64,000 bases of DNA, taken from contig BROE01000025.1 in assembly GCA_036571765.1 (NCBI GenBank), positions 7,257,201-7,321,200 of the forward strand. Reading direction: 5' to 3'. This DNA is from Plecoglossus altivelis (Eukaryota > Chordata > Actinopteri > Osmeriformes > Plecoglossidae). Below the pieces are notes generated by a model. The model had not been told where the DNA came from and made no database searches. It saw only the letters and a program-made list of their open reading frames with translations. Every line of letters starts with the position of its first letter. Within the stretch, counting starts at the first letter, position 1. This document shows, in pieces, positions 22,201 through 33,712 of the stretch. A program made the position numbers and the translations under genes.

Positions 22201-25200
22201 TAGGAGGTGGAGCCTCTCGGAGTCTGTAACCTCGCTGCTCGTCTTGAACTCCTCAAGCATTTTCGCCAGACTGTCTTTGGAAGCCCGAAGCTCGTCGTTA
22301 TCCCGGACGAGGTTCTCAAGGTCTTTTTTGGAAGCGTGAAGCTGATTCTGGAGCTCTGCATTCGATACCCTTAGAGCTTCCTTTTCAGCCACGACCGCAT
22401 TCGCTCGAGAGGCCATCTCCTCTTTATCTTTGATCAGCGTCTCCATTTGAGCGAGCATCGACGCGTTCTTCGCGCAAAGGTCCTCCTTCTCCAAGCTCAC
22501 CGACTGAACCTTCGCTTGCAACTCCGCGTTCTTGGAATCGAGCGACTTTTTGGCGTTTCTGGCCGCATCCCGCTCCAACAGGAGGTTGTCCCGTTCAGAT
22601 GTCAACCTCTGACTGGTTTGAGCCAGTTCATCCTGCAGCCTGTTCCTCTCCTTGGACGTGTCGTCGTACTCCTTCGTCAGCTCCTTCTTCTTCTCCTCAA
22701 GTTGATCGATCTGCCGCTGGAGAGCCAGACCCAATTCCTCCTTCTCCTTGTTCGTCCTTTGCAGCTCCTCCACGTGGGTTTGGCTCTCTCTCTCGGCCTG
22801 CTTCAGAGCCTTACCTTCGGCCTGAGCTTCTCGACAGACGTTGCGGAGTTTCTCCAACTCGCCGGACATCGTAACGCTCGCTTCCTTCAGTTGCCGGTTG
22901 GCGGAAGAAAGTTCCTCGAGTTCTTTGGCGAGTTTGTCCTTCAGTTTGGTCAGATCCTCCTTCTTAGAGGACAGCTCTCTGTGGCTGGCCTCAGAGGCAG
23001 TTAGATTGGCGTTCACATCTAGGAGCTGATTCTCAAGGTTAACTTTCTGAGAGTTAACCTGCTCGTTTTCCTTACATTTGTGCTCCAGGGCTAGTCTCTG
23101 CTTTTCCAGGTCTTTGGATAATCGTTCAACTTCCTGCTTGGAGGAGCCAAGCTCAGCAGTAAGACACTGAAGGAGTAGAAATTTGAAAGAAAAAAAAGGG
23201 AGGGGAGGAGTACATACAGGGTAAAGTAAAAGTGAATATTAAACAAAAGTGAGTCAAGCAAATGAACAAAAGTAATAAATATGCAACCGGATAGGTAAGC
23301 TGGCGCAAGCATAAACATTAGAAGAGATAAACTCCATCAAACCTCCACCATCAGACCTTCAAAACACAATGATAACAGGGGTACACTGACCAAGTGATAA
23401 TGACAGTACGTAGAATAATATATCTTTTTTTAAAGATAAGTACGATGTGTTGCAGACATGCCTACATGTTTTCGACATGTGAAACTGAAATGTACCCCTG
23501 CTTTCAAGGTAGCCCAAAATGAAACATGGCACATAGGCAAGTGAAGTTGGTGAATGTCAGATAATCGCAGGTTAGTTGTAACATGGAATGGACTCAAATT
23601 ACAGTTATTGCACAACCAAAGAATGAACTGTGGGTCATTGCAACCAATGTAGCCTATGTTATGGTATGGTCAGATATCACAACAGTAGTCTCCAAATATT
23701 TTTCCAAAGTTTGAACATGGATTCAAAAAACTTGATTTCAAAAAGAAAATGTATGTTTTGCTTCTCCATATGCTTGTCCGTTCTGGTTGAAGGTGGATTC
23801 TGTGTCCTGCAAAGAGCATTTTCCTCAACACCCAAATTGCAAACAACCTCAACCTCCACGTGGTCAGACAGCAGCCACAAAACCAAACGGTTCAAACCTG
23901 CAAGACCAAAAATGGTTTCTCAAAGCCAAAAAGTTGGCCGTACCGAATCCGTGAATCCGGTAGACGCTCACCTGAGTCTTCTCCTTGTAAGACGACAGCT
24001 CCGACACCAGTTTCTCCAGCTCCAGGGTTTTGTCTGCGGAGGCTTTCAGCTCCTGGACCAGCTTGTCCGTCTGACCCTGCAGTACCTGGAGCTCCTGAGC
24101 GTGGAGAGCCTTTGCCTCGGACACGGCCTTCTCCTGAGATGCTTTCAGCTGCTTGACTAGAGCTTCGCCTTCATGAACGCTCTTCTCCTGAGAGGACAGA
24201 GACGACAGAGACACTGAGATCTGGAGGGGGTGGATTGGAAGATCTCCTGACAGAAAATCTAAAAGGGCGATGATAAGGTTAAAAAAAAAAACGCTATCGT
24301 ATCATGGAAAGAAGGTTCTAAGTCTTTATCTTGCTTGCAGGCACACACAAAACTTCAGCTTCTACCCACCAAGTGAGCAATCTTCTCCTGCTGGCTGCTC
24401 AGCTGAACCTGGTGATCTCCCATCAGGTCCTTCAACTCCTGCTCCTTCCGAGCCACTTCCTGCTTGTGCTGTTCCTCAGATCGTGCAGCTCCTTCCTTCA
24501 CCTCAGCCAGCTGGTTCTGCAGGTCCTCAAGTCTCCTGAGGAACAACACAGAGAACAGGTGACCAACTGGGGGGAGACTGCTGCTAAAACTGGAGTCCCT
24601 CCACTAAAACACTGTAAAACAGTATAGATCTGCTCAGCGTTAGATGGCTTGAACAATAACTTTGGTTAGGAAGCGATTGGATCGGCGGCTGTTGAAAACG
24701 TGTGCTAGGTGGGTTGTGGAGACGCGTACCTCTCCTTCTGGGTTAGGTCCTCGTTCATTTTGGTGAGCTGAGCTGAGCTGTCCCCTGACGACTTCATGAT
24801 TTCGGAGATGTTACTCTCTAGTTTGGCCTTGTCCTTGGTTAGCTGGTCTAACTTCTCATCCCCAGCTTTCAGTTTCCTTTCCAGACCTGAGGGTGGAAAC
24901 ACATCTATCTTAGCGGGGGCGTTCAGGTGTATGACTACGTGATACTTCAAAAGCAACGTTTAATTGTCTTTACCTGCGATCTGACTCTTAAAACTCTCCG
25001 ATTCTGTGGAGAGCGCTGTGCACTGTTCCTCCTTTTTGCTCAGTTTTTCAATCAAATCTAGAAGGAAAAAAAAGAAAGAATAAGACAGTAAAATAAACGT
25101 TTCATTCAATATATTGTTTAGCAGAGAACTTAGTGAATCCTGTTACCTTGCATAGATTGTGCTGATTGGGTTTGATTGTTGCTGCTCTCTGCCAGCTTCA

Positions 25201-28200
25201 GTTTCTACGGAGACGAAACACAGTTTCACGTCGCTGAGAACACTGAAGTACGCTAACGTGGAATCTTTAAACATCCACATAAGCACCATACTTATCCTGA
25301 CACCAGTCTCCCCCACTTCTCATCCCAAACGTCTCCCCTTCCCCAAGGGCCTAGTACTCACCAGGGTGCCAAGCTCCTTCTCCATGGAGCTCTTATCCTG
25401 CTGAGCAGAGGTGAGACTCTGCTGCAAGGACACTAGTTCCTTCTGTCTGCTCTCCAACTCAGAGCTCAACTCACTGACCTGCAGCGCAGACCGGGCCGGT
25501 GGTACCACGAGCATGGAGCACATTCAGGGAGAGGCAAGCGAGACGAGAACAAAACATGAAAACGAAAACAAACATGGAGGATGTTGCGAATTACGAATGA
25601 TGGAATTGGCGAAATGGATGAGCCACGATAGGTGTAACAGATAGTGGCGTTGCCGCGGGTTACTCAGGGGTAAAAATGATCTACGTAACACGGAAGTGAC
25701 ATGGTAACTGAAAGTGACTGCAAGGGGGGGTGGGGGTGGAATGGGTGTGGAGCCGTACCTTGCCTGTCTGAGAGCGGGCCTCATTCTGGGCTTCCATCAG
25801 CTGCTTCCCCAGGCTCTGGAGCTCATGGTTACCTTGAGCTTCCTGGGCACGCAAAGCCTCCATGGATGCAACCTGCTCCTGGGCCTCCTTAGCTTTGCCC
25901 TGGGCCTGCAGGACTAGTTTAGCCTGCAGCTCCTCCAGCTCCTTTACCTTCAGTTCGGCCGTGTGGAGCTTTCCCAGGACGTCCTCCATCTCCACCAGGT
26001 GCTGCTCTTCAGCACGGTCCACGCTGGACCGGACGCAATCCTCCAGCCTCTCTTTCTCCTCCATCGCCGCCAGGAGTTGAGCCTTGAGCTCGGACGTCTC
26101 ACGCGAGCGAGCCACCGACTCCGCCTCGCGCCGGCTGCCGGCCTCCTCCACCGCCAGCTTGTGCTCCACCTTCAGCTTCTCCAAGGCGCTTTTGGTCTCC
26201 ACCAGCTCTGCTGTCTGGTCGCCTTGCCCCTTGCTGAGCGATTTCTTCAGCTCTTCCATGGCTTGCTGGTGCGAAGCGACGGCGGCGTCCATCTTGGACC
26301 GCCATGACGCCTCGGCGTCCGCGTTCTCCTTCTCGTTCTGACTCAGACGCAGACGCAGCTGCTCATTGTCGCTGGAGAGCCGGCTGGACGCGGCCTGCAG
26401 CGGCGTCAGAGCCTCGCGGTGGGCCTTCTCTTCGGCCGCCAGCTTCTCCGTCAACCCCACCAGCTGGGCTTGCTGCCCGGCCTCCTGAGCAGCCAGCTGG
26501 GCCCTCAGGGAGCTGAGCTCCTCCAGGAGGGGAGCGAGCGCGGAGCCGTCGGGGTCCTGCTGGGCCTCCACACGGAGACGCAGGTCTGCCACCTCCCTGG
26601 TCCGCAGGGTGAGGTCTCTCTCCAGCTCCATGATGCGGGACTTCTCCGACACCGTGGCCACCTGTAGGACAGCAGAACTACGGCTCAAACAAACCACGTT
26701 TTGGTTTGGTTTTGACCTTGAGATGATAAAGCCCTATTTAAAAGAAACCTCTGACGGGAACAGGAGCGTCAGAAACACAGTAATACCCCTTTCACACCGC
26801 TCGCTGAACACAGGTAACGCAGGTGAGACGATGTGGCTTCGGTATTCACACACCTGTGCAGGCGACGTGGGTCATGTCTAGATGCTACTCGAGCAATGGC
26901 CATAGATCTACAGGTCGTTTAAATAACTGAGAAAGCAGAGAAGTTTGCAAAGAGGATGTTTGAATCGATACAGTAATCAAACAGGTGAAAAGCCTGGTTC
27001 CTGGTGTGAAAGGGGTATGACAGGGGGCGCTTGGCGTTTACTGGATTACACTGCCCTCTAGTGACGATCAAATGAAGTGCTAACACATGCCCCTTTTGTA
27101 CAACTAGTTTTAAATGTTATGCCCATAGATGCAGCACCAACTTGATCATGCTTTTAAAACGCTCTGGTGACACACGAACCGTACTTCCCGAATGGCAGCC
27201 AATCGGCAAATCTCGCGAGCGGGGATTAAACTGTTCAGGCGGCAGCCATTTTGGCTCCGATCTGAATGACTAGTCCCCTTTTACTGGCAGTGATCCCTTT
27301 AGATAAGCAGGAAAGCACAGCCTGGGAGAGGGAGCAGATGAAACAGAAGGCACAGGACTCCACAGAGGCAGGGCAACTAGGAGCTGAAAGGGTCAGGGGG
27401 TATGGGGGCAAACACAGAGGCAGGGCAACTAGGAGCTGAAAGGGTCAGGGGCTACGGGGGCAAACACAGAGGCAGGGCAACTAGGAGCTGAAAGGGTCAG
27501 GGGCTACGGGGGCAAAGGGTAACCAGGAATAAGAGGGGGGAGGAGGGGGCTGTCTGGCTGTTGGGCTACTCACAAGCCCAAGTAAGGACTGTCAGCATAG
27601 GCAAACAGCGTTAGTGAGGTGAAGTGTAAAGCCTATTAATAACCCTGATGGGTCACAGGACTGATTTTGAAAACAAAATCGGTATCCCTTCATAGTTAAA
27701 TATAAAACCTTTTCTTTTTGTTGTTGTAGGACAACAGCCATGGTTGTGAGACTTTAAGGGCTGTATATAGCTCGCGTTGCAAGATGGGAATACGACCCTA
27801 GAGCTCTATCATGACTCCTCAACAACCCTCCCCTATGACTGCATCACCACCTCCACCCCCCCACCAACCCCACCTCTCTGTTCAGACGTAGCGAAGCGTA
27901 CAGCAAGATCCATTACCCTAGTGTCTTCTAACTCCCTCTGAAGTTTGTCAGCTTTGGTCTTTTCAAAGAGCAGGCTCTGTTCAAGTTCCTTTATGTGGGC
28001 ATGCTCCAGTTTGGTCTGCGTCTGTTAGTAAAGAAGGGGAGAGGAAGAGAACATCTGGTGCCACCATCACATGCCAGCCCAACACAGACAGAGAGGAGGG
28101 GGGAGGTGGAGGGAGGAGGAGGGAGGTGGAGGGAGGAGAGGTGGTGGAGGGTGAGTGAGTGAGTAGGAGGGGGTTTTGGAGGATGAGAGAGTGCCCCAAT

Positions 28201-31200
28201 GCAGACCCTTAAGCAGAGCCTTGTATGGGGGATGTTATGGAGGCAGAGAAGACAAGAGCAGGTAACAGGTGCGTGATGCTCATGAAAATGCAGGTGTTGG
28301 TTTGCGTTGAACAAAGACATGCAGAGTGAACCTGGTGGATCAAGAAGAGTTAAATAGACAGTGTGGGAATGCAGAGATCTGTGGAAGCTACTGGCTGATC
28401 CAATGAATCAGATGGACTTCAGAGGAGAGAGAGCAGTGCAGAATATCATCAGTGTTACTGTTATAGTCTAGTCCATGACAAGGAGGGAGGTGGTTGGAGG
28501 TTGTTGGGTCTATCTCCCCCCCAACATATTCCAAGATCACTGCTCTCCGTCTCTCTCTTGGTAGGGTGTGTTTGGTTGGTGAGTTTGACACAATAAACGT
28601 GAACAAAAATATAAAAAACTAATCCTAAGTGAAAAAAATAAATAAATAATAATTCTAAACAACCAGGGGTCAAAATAAACCAGTAGCACAATAGAACGTG
28701 GGTCGTTCATGAACCGGAAGCTGCTCCAGATTCATCCGTTTGGCTGCGTGCAAGAACACGGTAGGAGTCATATCCCTAGATGTTTAATGTCACTTTTTAA
28801 TTCAATATGATAAAAATACTGAGCCCACTGTTCCATAGTGTTACTAGGTGGAAAACAAAATGACTACTTGGACAGACCAGGGCAGTCTAGAGTGAGACTG
28901 TGGAGTGATGGGATATCTTCAGTGGTTCCATGCTAAGCACTGGGGCCAACATGAAGACAAGGAGGAGGAGGAGGAGGAGGAGGAGGAGGAGAAAAAGAGG
29001 AGCTGACATCACATCACTGACTGGAAAAGTCACAGCACAACATATGTACACCATCATCTGCCTTGAAACCAGCAAGAAGGCCCCCGGCCCGTCTGATTGG
29101 TCTAAACAGCAGACGTGTTATTGACATGTTGCGGTGAGTAGGCAACAGGCGATTAGTAAACAATCAAAGGAAGATAAAAGGGGTGTTACGTCTAACCCTG
29201 TTGCGTAACTAAATGGAATATTGGAAGCAGGACGCCTTCAGGAGGAACTGAACGCTTCCCTGTATGGAGCGGCACTGTGGAACAGATGACAGAAATCCTG
29301 CGATCAGACAGCATCTCTCAGGAAGTCCTCTCTACCTCACACACGACTTGAAAAGGATGACAAGCTAGGCAAGGTCAGCTCTTTCCCGAACTAACAAATA
29401 AGACTCTCCTACATTGTAATCAAAAGTCTGTAAAACAAACTAAACCTTTTAAAAAGAATTCACAGTTAGTTTGAACTTCAGTCATTCGTCGAAGTATCAA
29501 CCTCTTGTTAGTGATGTAAACCCACCCTGCTGTGTTAACCCTGTGAGCGGATTAGGAAAGATCATTGAGGAAATCAAGAGTGTGGAGACCTCCAGGGCGT
29601 GGCAGCCAACCTCTTTACATCAGAAGATCTTTACATGTATGTTCTGTTCTCACTTCCTGTTAAATAAGATGATCAGGAACTGGCCCTGATCAGAGAATGC
29701 TCTGAGGGAAAGTGCCCTTGGAAGAGCGCTAGATCTCATTAGGGAGTCTCTGTTGACGTGGCGAAAAAAAAGAGTGAAATCGATCGCTTTCTGCCATCGT
29801 CCCTAATGAGACTGTGGGCTGTTAGCTCATGCTGCTAACACACGCGATGCTAAGACAAAGCCCTTGGCTACGCCCTGTACTGCAGCAACAGCTGCCAATC
29901 ACATCGCTGCCCTCGCAAATCACAGTAAAGACGAGGACAGGATGTGGATCAAAAGGCTGCAAGGGAAGAAGGTTTTCAACCTCGGATGAGATGTATTCAT
30001 TCATTCATTAGGGAGAGACTTAAAAGGCTATTCCTGTGCGAAGCTATCATCAGGTTTGGGAACAAGGATGTTGCTGAGACGGTTCATACCACAGACGTCT
30101 GCAGTGTCATCAGAGAAGCAGCAGAGCGTAGGCTCTGACTGGTGAAACGAGACACACCGGAAGGATCCCATTCCAGTCAGTCAGGGACACGATTGAAACT
30201 AGGACTACTTTGTTCAAACGTTACCTGTGGTTCCTTGGGTGTCTGTGAGAGCTGGGGTCTGGGGTATATGATTCAGGAGAGGGGTTAGGTGCTTACCTCC
30301 AGGTCTCCTTTGGTAATGCAAGCTTCTTCCACACGAAACTGGAGGTCCTCCACTTTCCTGAGGAGCAGAAACGCACTTGTTTTAGCATTCAGCAGCAGAT
30401 TATGCATGTTTAGAAGCAGGCAAGCTGTAGCCCTAAGGACCGGCCCTGGCTTGTCCATCTGAGGCCTAACTTACCTCTTCTCCTCCTCCAGCTGATTCAG
30501 TAACTCCACCTTGTCTTTGTCTGCTGCTTCTACTAAGGCGCGAAGCTGATCCATCTTGGCCTCCATCTTGGATGGACACATGCAGAGGCTTGCATGACAA
30601 TACGCTCACCACACAGACACATTCATTGAATAGCAGATGGCAATACAAGTCTATGGAAGAAACATCTTAAGTCATCTCCATGTTGACACTATGGGGAGTG
30701 TGTGTGTGTGTGTGTGCGCGTGCGTGCGTGCGTGCGCGCTGACCTGCTCCTGGTCATCCCTCAGCAAGGTGAGCTCCTGCTGGACCTCGCCCACGTGGCT
30801 GGTTGCCTTGGCGACCTCGGCCCGCTCCAGGTCCCTCTCTCCCAGCAGCTGCTCGATGTGCTGCTGCTTCTCCTTCAGTGCCTCCTGCAGAGCCGTGGTG
30901 CCCGAGATCTTACGACTGTACCGGGACGACGTCTCCGTCAGCTGGGGGGGGCAGACGGGGGGGTAACCACTACTGAACACACAGTATCTGTGTGTCTCAC
31001 CAGGCCTGTGTGTGTGTGTGTGTCTTACCAGGACTGTGTGTGTCCCACCAGGACTGTGTGTCTTACCAGGCTTGTGTATGTGTGTGTCTCACCAGGCCTG
31101 TGTGTGTGTGTGTGTCTCTGTCCAGACCAGTGTGTATGTGTGTCTCTCTCTCTCACCAGGCCTGTGTGTGTGTGTGTGTGTATCTGTCCAGACCAGTGTG

Positions 31201-33712
31201 TATGTGTGTCTCTCTCTCTCACCAGGCCTGTGTGTATGTGTGTGTGTGTGTGTGTGTATCTGTCCAGACCAGTGTGTATGTGTGTGTATCTGTCCAGACC
31301 AGTGTGTATGTGTGTCTCTCTCTCTCTCACCAGGCCTGTGCGGCTGGGCTTGCCGCTGACGGAGGAGGCCACAGAGCTGACGGAGCTGATGGAGGAGGCA
31401 CTGGGGCTGCGCTTCAGGCCCGAGGGCGTGGCCACCACCTTCCGCACCGCCGCCTTGGCCTTGGCCGGCGTGGTGGACGGGAAGCCAATACGAGTCACCT
31501 TGTGGACCGGAGCAAAGAGCCCATACTTGGGCTGACACTGAAAGTATCTGAAGAAAAAACACACAAACACAAACACAGGTTATTAGACAAATGACACAGT
31601 CGTTGAAAGTGATCAAGCATATTTTCTCAGAGAGAGACAGCTGCTGATGGGATAAGCGTTGCCATGATTACAGAGTGCTGCTCAGGTGGTACGCACCTGG
31701 TTCCTGCCACCGCCCCGTCGTTCTTCCCCAGCGGCTCATCCAGCTCGACGCCACACCATTCTCCCTTGGCAAAGTCAGCCTCGCCCAGGAAACGTACTAC
31801 GCCAGCTTTGGTGCCACCAACCTGCAGGACAAACACCAAACACGTTCTGACGACCGGCAGGGAACACACAGAGCAGGTCAGGAGATGGGGGGGAATGAAA
31901 TGCTTGGATGTGCTTATCAGACAGGGGGAGTAAAAACAACTACTACTGTGTCTATTGATGATTAATAGACCACAAAAATGAGTCAAAGGTGAACATCAAC
32001 CCTGTTCCTTAAGACTGGGGGAGGCTAATACTATTACAACACATGGAAGGTCTATTATCGTTCTTGTCCCAATGCAATTGCAGTCAGTCAGCCGCAATAA
32101 ATTTGGCTATTGTGTGGACTTTTTCAGCGTGTTCTCCGAGTGCCACACTTCCTCTGTGAACAATGTGTTACACAGCCTGAGGCTGTGGGAGGGAGAGAGC
32201 GAGAAAACAAGGGAGAGCGAGAGAGAGAGAGAGAAAGGGCCTTAGAGAGATGCAGGAAGGAAGGTGCTTGTGAGGAGAGTGCTTGGCTGTGAACTGAGAG
32301 CCTATACACAGTCACTGACCTCACTCAATAGAGGAGGGCAGGAGCTGCCATTCTCATTGGTCAGTGAGATTCCGAGAGGGAGGGGAGGGGGTGGGAGAAG
32401 TAGAGTTGCAGAGACACATTCCTGAGAGATTACCCCTGTGGGAGGGAAGGGGTCAGTCGTGTGACTCTGAGACCATCCTGTATTTACAGCCATGTCTGCA
32501 CACGAGGGCCAAGGGGGGAGGGGCTCTGGCCTGGAGAACAGCTCTAGGGACGACGCCTACTGACACGGGTCCTCGACAGGGGACAAGGCGGGAACAGGAT
32601 TTACTCTCCCAGCACACGATGGCTGATCCCAGAGCAGGCTTACCAAAACACGATCTCCCATCTTCAGCTCTCGCTCGCTCTTCTTGACCGAGCCGGTCTC
32701 CGAGAGGTTGGAGACGGACTCGCTGTTGGCACGAGCCAGGTTGGAGGTCGGCGTTGCCGGAGGGGCAGCGGGAGCAGCCGCGGCCTTCTTGGCAGCCGTG
32801 GAGGGCGCGGCTGACTTGGTAGAAGGGGTATGGGAGGCCTGGCTGGCCGTGGAGGGCGTCGGCGAGGCGGCACGGGACGGGGGCGCCGTCTCCGTCCCGT
32901 TGGCTTCGCCCTCGGTACGCGCCAGCTTGGACGGGCGCGTGAAGATCCCCCTCAGGGCCTCGCACTGGAAGTAACGCACGCCGGCGACAGAGCCGTCGTT
33001 CTTGCCGATTGGCTCATCCAACACGATGCCCGCCCACTGTCCCGGCGCAAACTGGGTCTCCCCGAGAAACTGCACCATGCCCGGCTTGTTACCGTTCACC
33101 CACACACGCTCTCCCACCTGGAAGCTCTCCCCAGCAGGGTCATCCTCCACTGGGGCAGCACCTGGAGAGGATTTGTCAGCAGCTGGTACTTTAGGTCCGG
33201 CTGCAAGGAAACACAGGGTGTTGGCGACTTGAACGCACTGAAAAACAGTCACACATCTGATCACCCCTAGTAGAAAGTAAACCTAAAACGAGATCAAAAC
33301 TTAACACATTCTATTACCAAACACCGGATTTAAAAATAAAAAGTAGCTAGTGGCCTTGATACGCTAAATCAGTTTTTAATACTAATACGTCAACTTGGCA
33401 ATATTGTGGGGTTAAATACCACGTAGCCTACAACTCCAAATCTCCTGGGATTGATCATGTTGCAAATCCAGACGCCATCAGACTGATTAGACCTTAAGAC
33501 CTTTTTATTGCAAACATAAGCTGATTGAGGACCATCCAATCCAGAGGTCAGCTCTGCGTTTCCTCTCTCGACTGCTAACAGCAGCCAGGAGATCCTGCTT
33601 CCTCAATAGAAGCCTTACCAGAGGAAGAGGAGGAGGAGGTCTTGACTGAAGACGCAGTCGACCTGCCTATCTTGCTGGGCGCTTTCAGCCCGCTTGGCTT
33701 GGCTGTGCTCAT
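14714..33712 (-). CDS. clip1: CAP-Gly domain linker protein 1 (CLIP-170)
   Basis: Microtubule plus-end tracking protein. Exons, 5' to 3': 33619-33712, 32644-33200, 31697-31821, 31331-31547, 30744-30941, 30475-30566, 30297-30357, 27917-28021, 25759-26661, 25362-25478, 25147-25204, 24974-25057, 24730-24886, 24370-24535, 23972-24220, 20638-23166, 19778-19905 (one edge uncertain by a base), 19454-19560, 18587-18707, 18354-18406, 17470-17587, 17031-17178, 16542-16594, 15308-15438 and 14714-14942. About 2,266 residues against 1,438 in human. Two CAP-Gly domains (about residues 58-125 and 212-285) each carry GKNDG, which binds tubulin/EB C-termini. A Ser-rich linker follows (SPSASSISSVSSVASS), then coiled coil to about residue 2180. 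The C-terminus has two zinc knuckles, CDICDCFDLHDTEDC and CDICEVFGHFTDSC, known to bind LIS1/dynactin, and ends NDDQTF. The extra length comes from the exon at 20638-23166. Confidence 0.95.
15015..15225. mobile_element. Foldback MITE, copy 2 (clip1 intron)
   Basis: Same family as the element at 3357. Left arm GTCAAACTCAGGTCCTCGAG, right arm CTCGAGGACCTGAGTTTGAC, with a smaller nested palindrome AATGATGTGTCGTTATC / GATAACGACACATCATT at the centre. The best-preserved copy: its outer arms match nearly end to end. Confidence 0.85.
16236..16286. repeat. (AAT)n microsatellite, clip1 intron
   Basis: About 15 AAT units with one AAC interruption. Confidence 0.9.
16605..17030. repeat. 38/47-base minisatellite that copies a clip1 splice donor
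   Basis: About eleven tandem copies. The basic 38-base unit holds ACAGACATGATCTGGTGTTA then CCTGAAGACTACCTCCTT; some units carry an extra CCTGTGTTA. On the clip1 (minus) strand each unit reads GTCTTCAG|GTAACACCAG, which is identical to the true donor of the exon ending at 17031. The array therefore consists of perfect donor copies immediately downstream of the real one. Confidence 0.92.
17235..17425. mobile_element. Foldback MITE, copy 3 (clip1 intron)
   Basis: Left arm GAACTCCGGTCCTCGAGGGC; right arm contains CCTTCAGGATGGCGGCCCTC. Slightly shorter centre than the other copies (GGTTGTTATCAAG / CTGATAACAACCC). Confidence 0.85.
18472..18575. repeat. 25-base tandem repeat, four copies, clip1 intron
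   Basis: Unit GCTGCTCTGAGGCAGTCCTG plus CTGTA, just downstream (minus strand) of the exon 18587-18707. Confidence 0.9.
20638..23166 (-). other. clip1: Giant clip1 coiled-coil exon (843 codons)
   Basis: One uninterrupted 2,529-base exon in phase 0 at both ends, so it can be kept or dropped without shifting the frame. It encodes residues about 1062-1904, almost wholly Glu/Lys/Leu/Gln heptad sequence. It contains an internal tandem duplication: KHAKEVSEK at plus-strand about 21880-21905 recurs as KHTKEVSEK exactly 357 bases (119 residues) further on, and LTQAKSNLAA and LKREKSDLQ recur with the same period. The human protein is about 830 residues shorter than this gene product, so most of this exon has no human counterpart that I know of. 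Confidence 0.88.
23167..23971. other. clip1 intron, no further feature
   Basis: About 0.8 kb between coding exons. I see no exon, RNA gene or repeat in it. Confidence 0.5.
26784..27018. mobile_element. MITE with ATACCCCTTTCACAC terminal inverted repeats
   Basis: A 235-base element in a clip1 intron. Left end ATACCCCTTTCACACCG and right end GTGTGAAAGGGGTAT form perfect 15-base terminal inverted repeats. No coding capacity. Target-site duplication is not obvious (flanks AGTA / GACA), so the superfamily is open. Confidence 0.75.
27345..27530. repeat. 54-base tandem repeat, about three copies, clip1 intron
   Basis: Unit contains ACAGAGGCAGGGCAACTAGG and AGCTGAAAGGGTCAGGGG. Confidence 0.85.
27917..28021 (-). 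other. clip1: clip1 cassette-type exon (35 codons)
   Basis: Encodes TQTKLEHAHIKELEQSLLFE through LEDTR, phase 0 at both ends. This matches a segment of human CLIP-170 that I recall as alternatively spliced, so skipping here would leave ...KGDLE joined directly to VATVSEKSRIMELE in frame. Confidence 0.8.
28962..28996. repeat. (GGA)n microsatellite, clip1 intron
   Basis: About eleven GGA units. The intron from 28022 to 30296 otherwise shows no feature that I can support. Confidence 0.85.
30696..30742. repeat. (GT)n/(GCGT)n microsatellite at a clip1 donor
   Basis: Purine-pyrimidine alternating tract GTGTGTGTGTGCGCGTGCG extending to GCGCGC, ending one base from the donor (minus strand) of exon 30744-30941. 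Such tracts can adopt Z-DNA. Confidence 0.85.
30980..31330. repeat. Composite minisatellite with GT runs, clip1 intron
   Basis: Repeated blocks CACCAGGCCTGTGTGTGTG and CTGTCCAGACCAGTGTGTAT of uneven length fill the intron between exons 30744-30941 and 31331-31547. The last CACCAGGCCTGTG is the real donor end of the upstream exon, so this array too contains copies of a splice-site sequence. Confidence 0.88.

Noticed and set aside
22447..23004. Antisense open frames within the giant clip1 exon
   Set aside because: Shadow frames of a long Glu/Lys/Leu coding exon; there is no independent evidence.
30702..31616. Cys/Val-rich and His/Thr-rich open frames of 100-277 codons
   Set aside because: GT/CA microsatellite translations running into antisense of true clip1 exons.
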